A stretch of 64,000 nt of DNA, taken from contig CM049316.1 in NCBI GenBank assembly GCA_026874595.1, positions 67,108,676 to 67,172,675 on the forward strand, in the 5' to 3' direction. The stretch is from Sipunculus nudus (lineage: Eukaryota > Annelida > Sipuncula > Golfingiida > Sipunculidae). A program made the translations under genes and the position numbers. This document shows positions 53,301-61,500 of the stretch, in pieces. A model generated the notes under the pieces. The model was not told the DNA's origin. It worked only from the letters and a program-made list of their open reading frames with translations, and made no database searches. The stretch's first letter is position 1; each line of letters begins with the position of its first letter.

Positions 53301-53495
53301 GGGAATCTGGTACTGGACGAACGCGTACCCTTTGTGCATTGATATACCTGTGATGTTTCCATAACGAGCGAAGATCACTTCAACCTGCTCTTTGGTCAAC
53401 TGGAACGTGTTCAAATTACCAACAAACACTCGAGACTGTATTGACATTGGGTCTGTTGCATTGGTGCAACTTCCCACTCTTGGCATCATATCCAT
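8817..53495 (-). CDS. hnRNP C/RALY-like RRM protein with two BCL11-like zinc fingers (six coding exons)
   Basis: Joining 53495-53240, 43575-43383, 20103-19889, 19285-19160, 18433-18285 and 9017-8817 on the minus strand gives an uninterrupted 379-residue protein; every intron is GT-AG and in phase. Residues about 20-94 form an RRM with RNP2 VFVGNLN and RNP1 KGYAFVQY, ending in DVNLAAEPK, a signature of the hnRNP C/RALY family of nuclear pre-mRNA-binding proteins. Residues 104-127 are Met/Asn-rich. Residues 175-196 are basic (KRSRP, QKRGK), a likely nuclear signal. A C2HC finger uses C229, C232, H245 and C250; a C2H2 finger uses C273, C276, H289 and H294. Residues 314-379 form an acidic Lys/Glu/Asp tail, as in hnRNP C. 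I see no leucine zipper like that of hnRNP C. A nuclear RNA-binding role is inferred. The ATG at 53495 has a good context (GCCATGG) and begins the hnRNP C-like N terminus. An extra small in-phase exon cannot be excluded. Confidence 0.88.
10428..11301. mobile_element. 874-bp TIR element nested in A1
   Basis: Ends CAGGGATGTGC and GCACATCCCTG are exact inverted repeats. The 5-bp GATCA is duplicated at 10423-10427 and 11302-11306. The A2 copy has the uninterrupted site AATGATCATAAGT near 34893, which confirms both edges. GC-rich motifs of the type GTGCCGGGCGG recur near both ends. No transposase frame is seen. The terminal text is hAT-like, but hAT elements normally make 8-bp duplications, so the superfamily is left open. 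Confidence 0.85.
11694..13312 (+). repeat. A1 core unit, first tandem copy (1.6 kb)
   Basis: Runs from TTTATTGTTTATTGTTATG to the hairpin GTCAGCTGAGCTAAAAA. It is repeated directly at 13313-14930 with high identity. Inside are two related subunits of roughly 650-700 bp, recognised by GCCATGG...GGCAAAATTTAA, TTTGGGCCCATAAC and TTAGGCAGTC. An ACGG-type microsatellite is at 13223-13263. Confidence 0.8.
13313..14930 (+). repeat. A1 core unit, second tandem copy
   Basis: Direct repeat of 11694-13312, with the same internal subunits, an ACGG-type run near 14845-14880 and the 3' hairpin at 14893-14926. A2 has one such unit (35284-36873), so A1 gained the extra unit after or during amplification. 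Confidence 0.8.
15421..16100 (+). mobile_element. C-family pearl-like element (C1) nested in B
   Basis: It interrupts a B core unit: GCATTGCGAAA stops at 15419 and AAAGGCTGTACATG resumes at 16101, where other B units read GCGAAAAAAAGTCCGTACATG. C1 has two core-like units, an ACGG-type run (about 16001-16054) and a 3' hairpin TAGCCCATCAGC...GCTGAAGGCTA then A's. It matches C2 (32482-33109). The 5' end is not clearly defined and may be truncated. Confidence 0.7.
16140..17000 (+). repeat. tandem core array of B element
   Basis: Five units of 170-180 bp, marked by AGGCCAATAT at 16253, 16432, 16611, 16781 and 16961. A sixth, split unit lies at 15311-15420. Each unit contains GTCAACCGGGA, CTGTAACTGGTCA, and GCATTGCGAAAAAAAGTC followed by TACATG. 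Confidence 0.85.
17333..17587 (+). repeat. interspersed repeat fragment related to 20366
   Basis: GAGGAGCAACTACAGGTTGC and CCTGCGTGCTCCTTAAGC closely match GAGCAGCTGCAGGTTGC and CCTGTGCGCTCCTTAAGC at about 20369-20420, over roughly 60 bp. An open frame of 86 codons covers it on the plus strand but matches no family I recognise. It is probably a degraded retroelement piece. Confidence 0.4.
18285..18433 (-). CDS. coding exon 6: C2H2 zinc finger
   Basis: 149 nt encoding D264 (last two bases) to K313. The finger is C-x2-C-x12-H-x4-H (C273, C276, H289, H294). The stretch WTCATCNAVF...RHCQNGHGAVIYV resembles the BCL11 finger that reads YTCTTCKQPF...QHAQNTHG, including the Tyr/Trp before the first Cys and the hydrophobic run after the last His. 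The acceptor is GTTTGACAG. Two donors 12 nt apart, AAG|GTGAGG at 18285 and AAG|GTGAAT at 18297, would both stay in frame. Confidence 0.88.
18434..19159 (-). other. intron 5
   Basis: 726 bp between exons 5 and 6, GTGAGA...GACAG on the minus strand. The sequence is AT-rich and unique-looking. A sequence with a weak B-box-like GAGTTCAGGTCCC is present near 19030, but no A box at the right distance supports a tRNA or SINE. Confidence 0.85.
19160..19285 (-). CDS. coding exon 5: C2HC zinc finger
   Basis: 126 nt encoding H222 (last two bases) to S263 plus one base of D264. The finger is C-x2-C-x12-H-x4-C (C229, C232, H245, C250) with core text CGNCKQQFP and AHKRHPC. Spacing and residues resemble the N-terminal CCHC finger of BCL11A/B, from family knowledge. 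A second short CKC follows at 256-258. The acceptor is TTTTTCAG and the donor CAG|GTGAGA. Both ends are phase 1, so the exon could be skipped without loss of frame. Confidence 0.87.
19286..19888 (-). other. intron 4
   Basis: 603 bp between exons 4 and 5, GTAAGT...TTTTTCAG on the minus strand. The plus-strand text shows a weak recurring pattern of TGTAATGTTA / GTAATATCT-like phrases every 30-40 bp over about 19440-19860, suggesting an old degraded minisatellite. Confidence 0.85.
19889..20103 (-). CDS. coding exon 4: basic Gly/Gln/Pro-rich linker
   Basis: 215 nt encoding residues 150 (last base) to 221 plus one base of H222. The composition is Gly, Met, Gln, Pro and Lys, with basic clusters KRSRP (175-179) and QKRGK (192-196) that may act as nuclear localisation signals. 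No folded domain is evident. The donor is ACC|GTAAGT. The acceptor is unusual: instead of a pyrimidine tract, a (TA)n run of about 80 bp ends in TTTACAG at the exon. The length is not a multiple of three, so skipping would shift the frame. Confidence 0.85.
20108..20186. repeat. (TA)n microsatellite abutting the exon 4 splice acceptor
   Basis: About 38 TA units ending 5 bases from the exon 4 boundary at 20103. On the transcribed strand it occupies the place of the polypyrimidine tract and branch region. Confidence 0.95.
20366..20722 (+). other. CpG-richer open block with a plus-strand donor, identity unknown
   Basis: A 105-codon plus-strand frame (20406-20723) lies in a block richer in GC and CpG than its surroundings, followed by TTTACAAG|GTAAGG at about 20719, a good splice donor. 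Its Pro/Ser-rich translation matches nothing I know. Its first 60 bp are shared with 17333-17395, so a retroelement fragment is more likely than an antisense gene. Confidence 0.3.
20795..20860 (-). repeat. tRNA-derived SINE-like fragment
   Basis: The minus strand reads GAGCTAAAGCTCCTCAGTTT then GATCCCTGC, resembling the anticodon-arm-to-B-box part of tRNA-derived SINEs (GGTTCGATCCC). The A-box side is not clear, so the call is weak. Confidence 0.3.
20900..26680. other. repeat-poor part of intron 3
   Basis: Almost 6 kb with no copy of the families found elsewhere, only short homopolymers. The sequence is AT-rich with scattered TAATTA-type homeodomain-like words. No exon could be supported. 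It might hold regulatory sequence, but nothing here proves it. Confidence 0.4.
27567..27745 (+). repeat. interspersed repeat, family I
   Basis: Begins GGATGGATCAAGGATTTAGG and contains AAGGGGGAGGTGGTCCAACC and AGGTCCCCAGATCC. A second, inverted copy lies at about 63228-63352, where the reverse complement reads GGATCAGATCCAGGATTTTT and continues AAAGGGG, then GTCCAACCCAGG. It is a dispersed repeat of unknown class. Confidence 0.5.
27923..30105 (+). mobile_element. F-family pearl-like element
   Basis: Starts ACAAGTGACCCAGGGGTCAT (hairpin TGACC/GGTCA), then CGCTCAGCTG at 27945-27954. It ends with the hairpin TAGCTCAG...CTGAGCT (30071-30100), then A's. An internal copy of the 3' end, with its own ACGG-type run, lies at 29056-29127. 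Tandem core units carry TTCTGGGGGGTACTTCGGAG and CAGGTGGCGCCACCA. The end motifs match family A while the cores differ. It has no coding capacity. Confidence 0.75.
28771..29826 (+). repeat. F core array with perfect GGTGGCGCCACC palindromes
   Basis: The 12-bp palindrome occurs at 28771, 29141, 29478 and 29815, spaced 370, 337 and 337 bp. The spacing marks the core period. Text around each is conserved (AAAATACAG before; CAGAAACTGATGA after). Confidence 0.9.
31034..32481 (+). mobile_element. D-family pearl-like element, copy D1
   Basis: Starts ACTAGAATACGG with the perfect hairpin GTAGTCG(ACAAG)CGACTAC at 31046-31064. Core units of about 300 bp hold GCAGGTGGCGCCACCA, CGGTCAAACGGTT, GAGATATGAG and CAGACAAACAGA. 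It ends with TTCCGCCCAGCGGTTAC, then a GCGGCGGCGGTGGCGG run and GAAAACATAG. D2 at 47622-48745 has the same ends. No protein-like frame is conserved between the two. Confidence 0.7.
32482..33109 (+). mobile_element. C-family element, copy C2, fused to the end of D1
   Basis: Matches the cores of C1 (CAGACCATCAGTCCC, ATCAGCTCTAAAA, GAGATATCCCGCTC) in two units, one with GGTGGCGCCACC at 32762-32773. It ends with an ACGG-type run (33025-33060) and the hairpin TAGCCCATCAGC...GGGCTGAGGGCTA. Its 5' part begins abruptly after D1, so it is probably truncated. Confidence 0.7.
34262..36873 (+). mobile_element. A-family pearl-like element, copy A2, inserted in a G element
   Basis: A complete 2.6-kb copy: ACAAGGGACC at 34262, CGCTCAGCTG at 34284-34293, left part to about 35283, one core unit 35284-36873, an ACGG run at about 36788-36825, and the 3' hairpin with CAGCTGAGCT at 36859-36868. 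The right G copy (around 37915-37960) gives the empty site, so both edges are known to within an A-run. No longer target duplication is visible. Confidence 0.85.
37300..37800. repeat. CCCGGG/GAATTC palindrome array, G family
   Basis: Dense alternation of TTCCCGGGAA-type and GAGAATTCTC-type palindromes at the junction of the two G copies. In both strands this yields misleading open frames with repeating FPGK/REE-like text. The array can form large hairpins. Confidence 0.9.
38292..38344. repeat. (AT)n microsatellite inside the right G copy
   Basis: About 25 AT units; absent from the corresponding place in the left copy. Confidence 0.95.
39826..40095 (+). repeat. interspersed repeat, family J
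   Basis: Begins ACTTCCGCCAAGGGGCGGAG, contains ATGAAATTTTCAGGATTG and GGATCCAGGATTTTTT, and ends GGTGGAGGTCTGTGCTCTCT then GAGTGCTTTTCTAGT. This end is common in repeats of many marine animals, from general knowledge. Its class is not certain. Confidence 0.6.
42960..43205 (+). repeat. diverged family J repeat
   Basis: Contains GTGTGTTTGTTCACAAGATA then ACTCGCACA, TTAGATTTTGGTGTGAATCT, and a final GGTGGAGGCTTGCACTCCTT. It lies just downstream (minus sense) of exon 3. Confidence 0.45.
43383..43575 (-). CDS. coding exon 3: RRM end and Met/Asn repeat
   Basis: 193 nt encoding residues 86-149 plus two bases of W150. It opens with DVNLAAEPK, the family signature at the end of the hnRNP C/RALY RRM. 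A hexanucleotide-type coding repeat follows, giving NMNMNMSMNMNMNM (104-117), then MMG repeats and RKR. The acceptor is TTCTTTACAG at 43576. Two donors are visible: ATG|GTCAGT at 43383 and TCA|GTAAAT three codon-bases further. Only the first keeps the frame into exon 4, so I chose it. Confidence 0.88.
43912..44093. mobile_element. pogo/Tigger-like MITE
   Basis: TACAGTGGAACCTGTCTTAA at the left and TTAATAAGGTTTCACTGTA at the right form imperfect TIRs starting CAGTG next to TA. The interior has AAGACCACCTGTC and GAGGACCACCTGTG phrases typical of this MITE group. It is 182 bp and non-coding. Confidence 0.7.
44818..45352 (-). repeat. family J repeat, minus orientation
   Basis: The reverse complement starts ACCTCTGCCAGAAAGTATCA, continues with CGTTGGTTGGTTTCAGTTGG and AAAGTTATTTACAGATTTTA then ATGGAATTTTG, and ends GCAGAGGTCTGTGTCCTCTG then GGAGTGCTT. 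It is the same end as at 40045-40090. Confidence 0.5.
47622..48745 (+). mobile_element. D-family pearl-like element, copy D2
   Basis: Same 5' hairpin as D1 (GTAGTCG 47634-47640 / CGACTAC 47646-47652) and same 3' text (TTCCGCCCAGCGGTTAC, GCGGCGGCGG, GAAAACATAG). The cores are more decayed: the palindrome appears as GGTGGCCCCACC and GGTGGCACCACC. It has fewer core units than D1. Confidence 0.7.
51597..51608. repeat. poly-G run
   Basis: Twelve consecutive G's, a simple low-complexity tract. Confidence 0.9.
53240..53495 (-). CDS. coding exon 2: start codon and RRM
   Basis: Encodes residues 1-85 plus one base of codon 86. The exon itself starts at 53514, after a pyrimidine-rich acceptor ending TTTTTCAG at 53515, so 53496-53514 is 5' UTR. 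The RRM lies here almost whole: RNP2 VFVGNLN at residues 23-29 and RNP1 KGYAFVQY at 55-62. TNATDPMSIQSRVF matches the region just before the RRM in hnRNP C, which supports this start. The donor is G|GTTAGT. The base G carried over makes GAT (Asp) with the next exon. Confidence 0.93.
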
Positions 53496-53931
53496 GGCGA
53501 CAATCGAACTTGACCTGAAAAACACAAAATGCAAGAGTAAACTAGAAATCTGCATACAAATGGATGCATGCCTCTGCCATATTTGCATCCACTTTGCTTA
53601 GACAACATGTTTCAAAAATGCTATGCAAACACACTGGAGACTCGAATGTGCTTGGTGCTCCACAAATGTCACCATGACCTAAACAAATCAGGTAACAATG
53701 ATGGCACATGAGGCTAGATCTACTGTGCATTCACTAATATTTTGGCCCATATTCCCAGGTTCGTTCATGAATATATCATCATTAATTTGTGAATATTCCT
53801 TGATGCTCTAGAATCTGGAGAAGAGGCTCAATCTATATAAAAATCACAGCGATTCTTCTTCAGCCCATTTCCAAATTGCCCTGATAATTTCATGAGAATC
53901 TGTTCATAATTGCGTGATTTATGTTATGAAC

Positions 53932-53959
53932 AAACACACACACACATAAACACACACAG
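53932..53959. repeat. (CA)n microsatellite, interrupted
   Basis: CA repeats interrupted by one TAAA. Confidence 0.85.
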
Positions 53960-54030
53960 GAATGATCTCATACTCTCCTGGCGAAGGCAATTAATGATTA
54001 AAGACTAGTGAATATGTAAACTGATATAAA

Positions 54031-54780
54031 TATCATGGGAAGAATGAGAATCTGGGAAGTTCCACAATCTTCCCAAGAAATAAGAGAATTCTCATTCTTC
54101 CAAAGTGAAATGGGAATCAAGAAACGATATGATGTGGTTCCTGTTCTTCCCAGGAAAAATGGGTATTCTAATTCTTCCCTGAGAAATGAGAATTTCAGTC
54201 TCTCCAAAAAAACTGAGAATTCTCATTTTTTCCCAGACTGGTGATGGAATTTAGTTTTGAAATTCAAACCTGGGAAAAATGAGGTTACCATTTATCTTGG
54301 AAGCATGAATCTTTAACAGGAACTTATAACTCTTTTCATTTTTTTTTACGTTTATTATACTTCTTTTTCAAAAAGAAACTCTGATAAGTTAACTAATAAA
54401 TATTCACTAACCTAAAATAGAATTAATTTTATGTGAATTAAATAAGAAGCTTATAATTGCAAGTTGAGATTAAGTGCTATAAAGGTAACAAGTTCTTCAT
54501 TTTTTGTAATATTATTATAATAACAGCTAGGACAGGTTCTATAGATGAAATTGTCAGACAATAAGAAGCTGGGAAAAATGAGAATTCCTATTCTTCCTTG
54601 GAAAAACAAGAATTCTCAATTGTCCTTTGGAAGAATGAGAATCAAGTGATAGTGTGAAATGATTCCCATTCTTCCTCGGAAAAATGAGAGCTTCATTTTT
54701 TTAGAATGAGAATTCCCATTTTTCACAGGAAGAATCTGCCAGAAATTTCCCAGATTCTCATTCTTCCCTTGACATATATA
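54031..54780. mobile_element. G foldback-like element, diverged copy
   Basis: The left end GGGAAGAATGAGAATCTGGG and the right end CCCAGATTCTCATTCTTCCC then TTGACATATA are inverted repeats of each other and of the G ends at 33931 and 38790. It is shorter (750 bp), and most CCCGGG centres have decayed (TTCCCAAGAA, TTCCAAAG). Confidence 0.7.
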
Positions 54781-57700
54781 CATCTATTTAAAAAGACTAG
54801 ATGCACATCAGAAGAAACTTTAGTTTATGGAGATCAAATCTGGGAAAACCTAGGTATATTCAAATGTTCATGTATAAAGCCTTCCATTTTCAGTTTCTTA
54901 CTTTTCCGTTCATCATACAGCTATTCTCAACAAAGCATGTTTCCTCATTTCTGCTGACCTTGGTTTAATAAGAAGTTCTGTTTTTCACATTTACTGTAAA
55001 ACACAATGCAATCCCAAACTTATTGAAACTTTGGTACAGAATTTTAATCTCAACAGCCTGTCACATAGGCCTTGCATTGGCAAAATATAAATGATTCATT
55101 CAAAAAATATATGAAAAACATAGTGTGGAATAAATGATATTTTGAGTACTTGAATTATAGGTACTTTTCTTTAATTTCTGCCTGAGAGTTGTAAGGTAAA
55201 AACATGACAGCTTAAGTCTATGTTAGCATATAGCAAAATATATTACATACTGTGATACAGCAATGAAAAACTGAAAAATCACATTATAATATGGCATCCA
55301 TATTGTTAAATATAGTACTTTAAATTTTATTTTACACAATTTGTTACAAATAATATAATTTTTAATCCAACTCTACCAACTGCTTCATCATTGAAATTAA
55401 AATAAAATTTTAATTTACTACAAATGTCATTTATCAAGCTTGTGATAAAATATCTAAGACTCAATTTACATGGGAAAAGAGTCGTATTGACAATAAATAG
55501 CACTTATACAAGACCAAGACCCTTTTCCCATGTAAATTATTGTCAATACTGGCAGAAAAAGAAGAGGAGAGAAAGACTGAGTCAGAGATACAAGGACATT
55601 AAATTCATACATGTAACATCCCTGTGGCTCAGCTGGACTTCTACTGGTATCATATCACATGTCCATGGTCACATCTAAACCTTGACACGAAGACCTTTCT
55701 CCAGTAACAATGTTAGGACAGACAAAAAAAGGTCAGCCTGACGTATAAAGGTTACTCAGCTTGCCAGCAAGATCTCACTAACATTTTCAAGTGTTTTACC
55801 AATTTAGTTTGTTTGACAAGGAAGATGCCTCGAGCAATACTAAAATCAATAACTGAAGTAAAGCAACCCCGAAAGTCTACAAATTCACTGATCTTCTAAA
55901 TTTAGAAGAAATTCAACACCTGGCATCTCTGACAAAATGGATATCTGAGAGAATGAAGTTAATGTAAGGTTCAGACTCTCATGTGGGATTTCATCAAGAG
56001 CATTTCTGTTACCTCACAACCTCAGGTCAATTAAGAATCTTCAGTTAAAAATAAAGAATTTTAATGAAACAAATTAAAATTCAGTTAAGAAAGTATCCAA
56101 AGGGTGATTTGGTCAGCAGATTTTTATTCAATTCCAATGCAATTGCAAACATTGTTATCTTAATTAAAGAAGACATTTCTTTCACAAGTGTGCTGACACA
56201 GTGAGTAGCAGAGATTAAGAAGAATTGCAGCTGTTAACCATGTTCTCTGTGAAAACCAGTGGCATTTTGTTTGACTTTGGTATTTCAATGCATAGCTGAT
56301 AAATAAAACTTTTATTAAAAGGAACTAATCCAAGAAAACACATTACCTAATGAGCAACATCTGAGAAAATGTGAGAGCATCCGATTTCACTTAATAATTC
56401 AATTTAATTCAAAACTAGAAATGGTCCTCAAGAGGGCCTGGCATGTCTGGTAGTGCTGGACTAGCTTACATATATGTAATATCTTTAGTTTTTAAGTTTA
56501 AAAATATGACAAACACAAACAGGTTTTTATCAATACGCATGAGGGAACAAAGTCCTTCTGGTTCAAATCATATAAAAGAAGATCTTTCTGAAATAATGTG
56601 TGTAAAACAAAATCATTGATTTTACTCTGACGGCAATATTTGATTTGAGCTAGTCTGTAATTCAAGTCCTAATAGGCACCAATCATCCACGTGAATTTGA
56701 AAAAAAAGATCAAGGGTATTCTCCTATTGTGGTCTGGCCCGCTATATTGGATTTTTGGCGGGGGTGTTATCTGACAGGGATGGAACCCTCAAAGGCCCCT
56801 GTGATCCCTGTGAATATGAGAAAGATCTAGCATGATCTTGTTAATATATCACACCTTTATTTTTACATATGGTTCATAAGGAAAGTTTCATTTTCTTCTT
56901 TTAAAAGGGTATACTTGTATGAATGGTCTCAGGCTTTCAACCCGTTTTGCATTATTTGCAGTATGTTCAGAGCATGGTTGTAGTTGATTTTCAGCACACT
57001 ATAATGCAGCAGGTCAATTCTGCAGGGATCAGGACTAATCAACCATCATCAGCCACTGACAAACAGAGCTGTTAGCAAAAGTAGGTGGGGGTATAAAGCA
57101 GAGTCAACAGGACACTCATGAAATTCCACACTGTTCCTTGCACCAATAAAGCTGACTAACAGCATGTTGGAACAATTAATCTTTAGCATACTCAGCAGTA
57201 ACAGAAGGCACTTTGGCATTTCTAAGGGAACCTTAGCTGTCATATTTCTGAAGCTGAAGAACAGCTCATCTTCCTAGCAAGTTGTTTTTAAGAGGGGCAT
57301 TGGCTCTGTGTCAATACTCTGTTACACTGAACTGGTAGAGCTCTTAGACTACCTACTATGTACATTAGTAATGACCGGTATATTATCAATACTGATTCTA
57401 AATTCTCATCTTGCATGAGCATCAGATTTTTTAATAACAAAATTACTTATACAGGAACTGACCAAAAGTGCTCTTAATTCATTCACAGTGAAACCATCAA
57501 AGCAAATGGCCTCAATTCCTCTCTTTGAGCTGTTTAACACCTTGTTATGGGTTAGCGTGTAAGTAAACACAGTAAATCTATGTTTGTAAACAATAACAAG
57601 GAGGCATGACCAGAGGTCCTATTTTTTTATTTTTCAGCCTGTGGGGACATGTATCACATTTAAGGGCCAAGTCAGCTAGGGCATCTCCTAATTGACAGGT

Positions 57701-60700
57701 GTTGTGGCCTCAGCAAACGCAAGTTAGATGTGCTGTGTTAATGTTGACACCTGTGATCAAGCCTGGTCAACTGTTTTTTTACACTTGTGTAAAGGAGGAA
57801 GCGAACAGAATGAGAGCAATATTTTGGCAGGTACCAATTTATTCCAAACAGAAGAGGCTATTTTTCATGTTAACTTGAACATGCTTAGAAGAGGGCTACT
57901 GGAGCTAGGCTCTGTCACATCATTTCAGGTACCAGTGACACACTATTGACTACATAAACAATTTAATGCACATCAGCAAACCCTAAGGGATGAAATATTG
58001 ACAATTCCTGAGCCTAAAAACCAATGTGCCACAAATACACATGGTCTCCTGCTTAGGAACCTAGATGACAGCACAGGCTCTAAGAGCTGGGACCGCATAA
58101 TCCCAGTCAACCGGAAATCATACATCACTTACACCTGAAAAATTCCTAGGGGTCAAGGACGGCCTTGTGACTCCATCGCCCCCGTCATAACAGTTTTCAT
58201 GAATTTCTTAGCCGTAAATTTGGACAAAAACTGATTTAAGACAAAATGCTGTTTTCAGCAGGCAGTTAGAACAAGGTTATAATTCTACTGCTTAAACCTC
58301 CTTGTCTAAAACTTGAAAACCTTGCTTGTTACATCATGTTTAGAGGCACATTGGACCACTATTATCTTTGACTAAATTGAATAAAATGACTGTCATTACT
58401 TGATATACTGATAAATGCCTGTAACAGTATTTAAGGCAGCTTTTGGTTTATAAGGATTACTATCTCTTGTTAAAATTCAATATATTTTAATAACTGTATC
58501 GGTCATTTCTGCCCAGCAGAATGGATTTTCTGCCTTATAATAATTTATTAAGAATATCTTTCAAAATGTGCGCTATTTCGATAATGAATAAAATTTGCTA
58601 CTGAATGCCATTGTTTGTTCCTAAGCAAGAATTCCTAGTGACTGAAACATGTGACCCTTTTCTAGTATTTCAGGTTTCATTTGAAGGGATTGTGTCAGTG
58701 CAGAAATCCAGATCACTGTGGACAGCTATTTTTTTAACGGGTTAAAATTTGTTTGAGTTTCAATTGAAGTTATTATTGTTTAGCGAGGTCCAATTTTCAC
58801 CATCCCACTATATTGTCACCTACACCAAGTACTAAACAAACATCATATGAATTAGTTGTATTTAATTACACGTACGCAAAAAAGTTGCAAATCTTAACAA
58901 TAAGACCAGGATTAATGGCAACAATGAGCAAGTAGAAACTCTTGTGATATATTTACAGTATATCATATATATCTGAATATTTAAATTGATTCACAAATCT
59001 AAACTGCATCAACATTAATACTAAATTTAGTCAGGTAAAATCACATTATGCACACAGATATATTTCTTTTTTTTTTATAAAATATATATTTTTTTAATTT
59101 GCAAAGCATTAAATATATGAAAATAACACTCCGGAATTCTAATTTTAAACTGCACCTTTATTTATCCATGATTTGTTTCATATATTATCAAATTATGCCT
59201 ACTGATGGGTAAAATTATATTTTGTTTAATTATTTAAAAGAAAATAATTTTTTAACAAGGCCTACAGGCCTAAAGCAAACCTGTGCAATGGGATTACACC
59301 AGGTATAATGCTTCAATACTGGATAATTACTTTTTAAGAACATGTGTAACATATATATGAACAATGCAAGCTTTTATTTTAAGTTTGTACTTAAAGGTCA
59401 AAATATTTACTTAGCATCACAGTTTCAAAGTGTGAATTGCCCTGAACCTTTAAAGTTTGAGATCAATAGGCATTCAATTTGAACACTTCTCTCACCCAAC
59501 CATGATGGGCTGCATTTAGCCCAGTCTGGTGGTTCTGTGTTGAAAAAACAGGTAAAGTTTGTCCTGCCTTGTGTAAGATAGCTAGGAGACTGTTGAAGAT
59601 GCCAGCCAGTTCAGCCTCCCTTGAAAGGGTATTTTCTAAATTTGAATATCTGCAATCAAAGCTACGGATCAGATTAGGCATCCAGAATGCAGCCAAGATG
59701 GTTACCTGTTACAGATTCCTTTGAGGTAGTTTTGATTTAATTCAATATGAGATATTCTTGACTTCAAAATGGGTAGCATCAGTAAAGAAAATAAGCAACT
59801 GATGTATTTTTTCACAAGTGATTACCCGATCACTAGGTGTTGTTTTTTGTGTTACCAAATTCAATATTCAATACTTACATTCAATATACATTTAAAACAT
59901 GCAGTATTATTTTTATGCATGACACAATATATGTGCTCTATGTGTTTGTCACAAATAAAAACTCTGTAACTCACCTGTTTCCATTTTTTGGGGACCGACC
60001 TTCACAATTTCATAGATTTTGCCAAAAATATCATTTCAGAGGTTTTTCCATGCTCGAAAATTCTGGAATATTCCACTGGAACATTTCAAGTGAGAAAATG
60101 CCATCCAACCCTGATTAATAGGGAACTGCGCAGGATACCAATCAATCAACGTCAGTTCATAAGAAGTTCCTAAATTGGATAGGTCTAAATAACGGCGGGC
60201 TTACAAGGATCTAAGGCGATGTTTCTTTAAAATATTAAGCTAAGAATGTGTTTATGTTGCCAGAAAGACTCATTTACTACCAAAAACTGATGTGTATATT
60301 TAGCACTTTTCAGAGTTTGTTGGTGCCTTCTACAATTTCACCTTTAAACGCCATAGTGTACATGTCAGAGCCACAAGTGGCACTACTGTGATCTTATCAC
60401 AGGTGTGGATTCCGCAACAAGGTATGGTACTGATAGTGGTTTCCTTATAATTACAGGATTATCTGACTGATTAACTGAAGGCAATATTTTAAAATGACTT
60501 GACTTTTTGCACAAATATTACCAAAAATCAATGGATGTCGCCTTGGCAGAAAGGACTGAAGTTTCCACAATGAGATGTACTTGACAATATTAATAAATGG
60601 TATAAATATCAAATAAAATGGTCAACTCCTAAATGTTTGACAACAGTGTTATTGAGTGCAATGGATTTGTTATAAAGAATTGCTCATGTAACACAAGTCG

Positions 60701-60749
60701 ACAGAAATAGGAAGCATTCACAATACACGATATGCAACTACACAGATAT

Positions 60750-60764
60750 CCCCCCCCCCCCCCC
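60750..60764. repeat. poly-C run
   Basis: Fifteen consecutive C's. Confidence 0.9.
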
Positions 60765-60939
60765 TTTAGCAGTTGTCACTTGCAAGTGATTTGCATGAGG
60801 TTCTCACTGCAAAATTAGTAGCACCATGATCTTAGCCATTCAATGACAGTGACCGTGATACAACTTAAATAAACAGACAACAAGCTAACAATCTGTAATG
60901 AAAACACTGCCTGACACTCAAAATATATCTAGGAATAAC

Positions 60940-61500
60940 AGTTGCAAATCTGAGACCAACCAAACGGTAGGACGGCGGACATGTGGATGTCGCCATGTTT
61001 GCGCCTACTGGGGACCCAAAAAACCAACCAAACGTGCTTCTAAGATCGTCACATCGTAATAACATTCGTTCGGGAGCTACAAAAGGCATAATTTATAACA
61101 AAACAGATCGTCTGCTACACTTACCTGATCGGTGAAGTCTGCAAGCACGGGATAAATCACGATCGATGGATCTGGGAGTTCTGCAGCAGAGTTTTGAGCT
61201 GGCTCAGTGCATGTCGAATACAGACTGGTGTTTACTCATAACGCGTACCAATTGGACTGGTATCTTCCTCATTAATGTACAACCACCCTGCATTTCGCTT
61301 TTTTTCTGATTTCTCGGAGCCTCAGGAGATCGCGATTTTCATTACGGCTTTAATGAAACTTCATCATTAATCAACTTTGGCATTTTTATGGTCGGTAGTC
61401 AGTTGGTCTCGTTACGCAGGGAAAAGGATATTAATTTTCACCAGGTGTGAGCCCCGGCAGGTGAAAAAAATGTTAATTACCTTGACAGGCGAACAGCGTC
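60940..61500 (-). promoter_or_regulatory. CpG-richer block, candidate promoter
   Basis: CpG dinucleotides are clearly denser here than in the AT-rich surroundings (for example GATCGATGG, GATCGCGAT, AACGCGTA, GGACGGCGGAC). The block spans the candidate exon 1 donor at 61125. In invertebrate genomes with sparse methylation such blocks often mark unmethylated starts of housekeeping genes. No confident TATA box or initiator was identified. It also contains a direct repeat AACCAACCAAACG near 60956 and 61021. Confidence 0.4.
61125..61230 (-). other. probable exon 1 (5' UTR) of the RRM/zinc-finger gene
   Basis: On the minus strand ATCAG|GTAAGTG gives a near-perfect donor with the exon ending at 61125. 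It could join the 5' UTR part of exon 2 at 53514. The left edge is fixed by the donor; the upstream edge (transcription start) is not visible, so 61230 is only nominal. The one upstream ATG seen near here (ATGCACTGA) ends after two codons. Alternative: a donor by chance, with the real first exon elsewhere in 53.5-64 kb. Confidence 0.5.

Larger units (their letters stand above)
53515..61124 (-). other. intron 1
   Basis: 7.6 kb between the candidate exon 1 donor and exon 2. It holds a CA-rich stretch (53932-53959), a G element (54031-54780) and a poly-C run (60750-60764). The remainder is AT-rich with no supported exon. If exon 1 is misplaced, this interval changes. Confidence 0.5.

Noticed and set aside
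60865-61089. 74-codon minus-strand frame near the promoter
   Set aside because: Lies in the CpG-richer block just inside intron 1; no family resemblance and no splice continuation seen.
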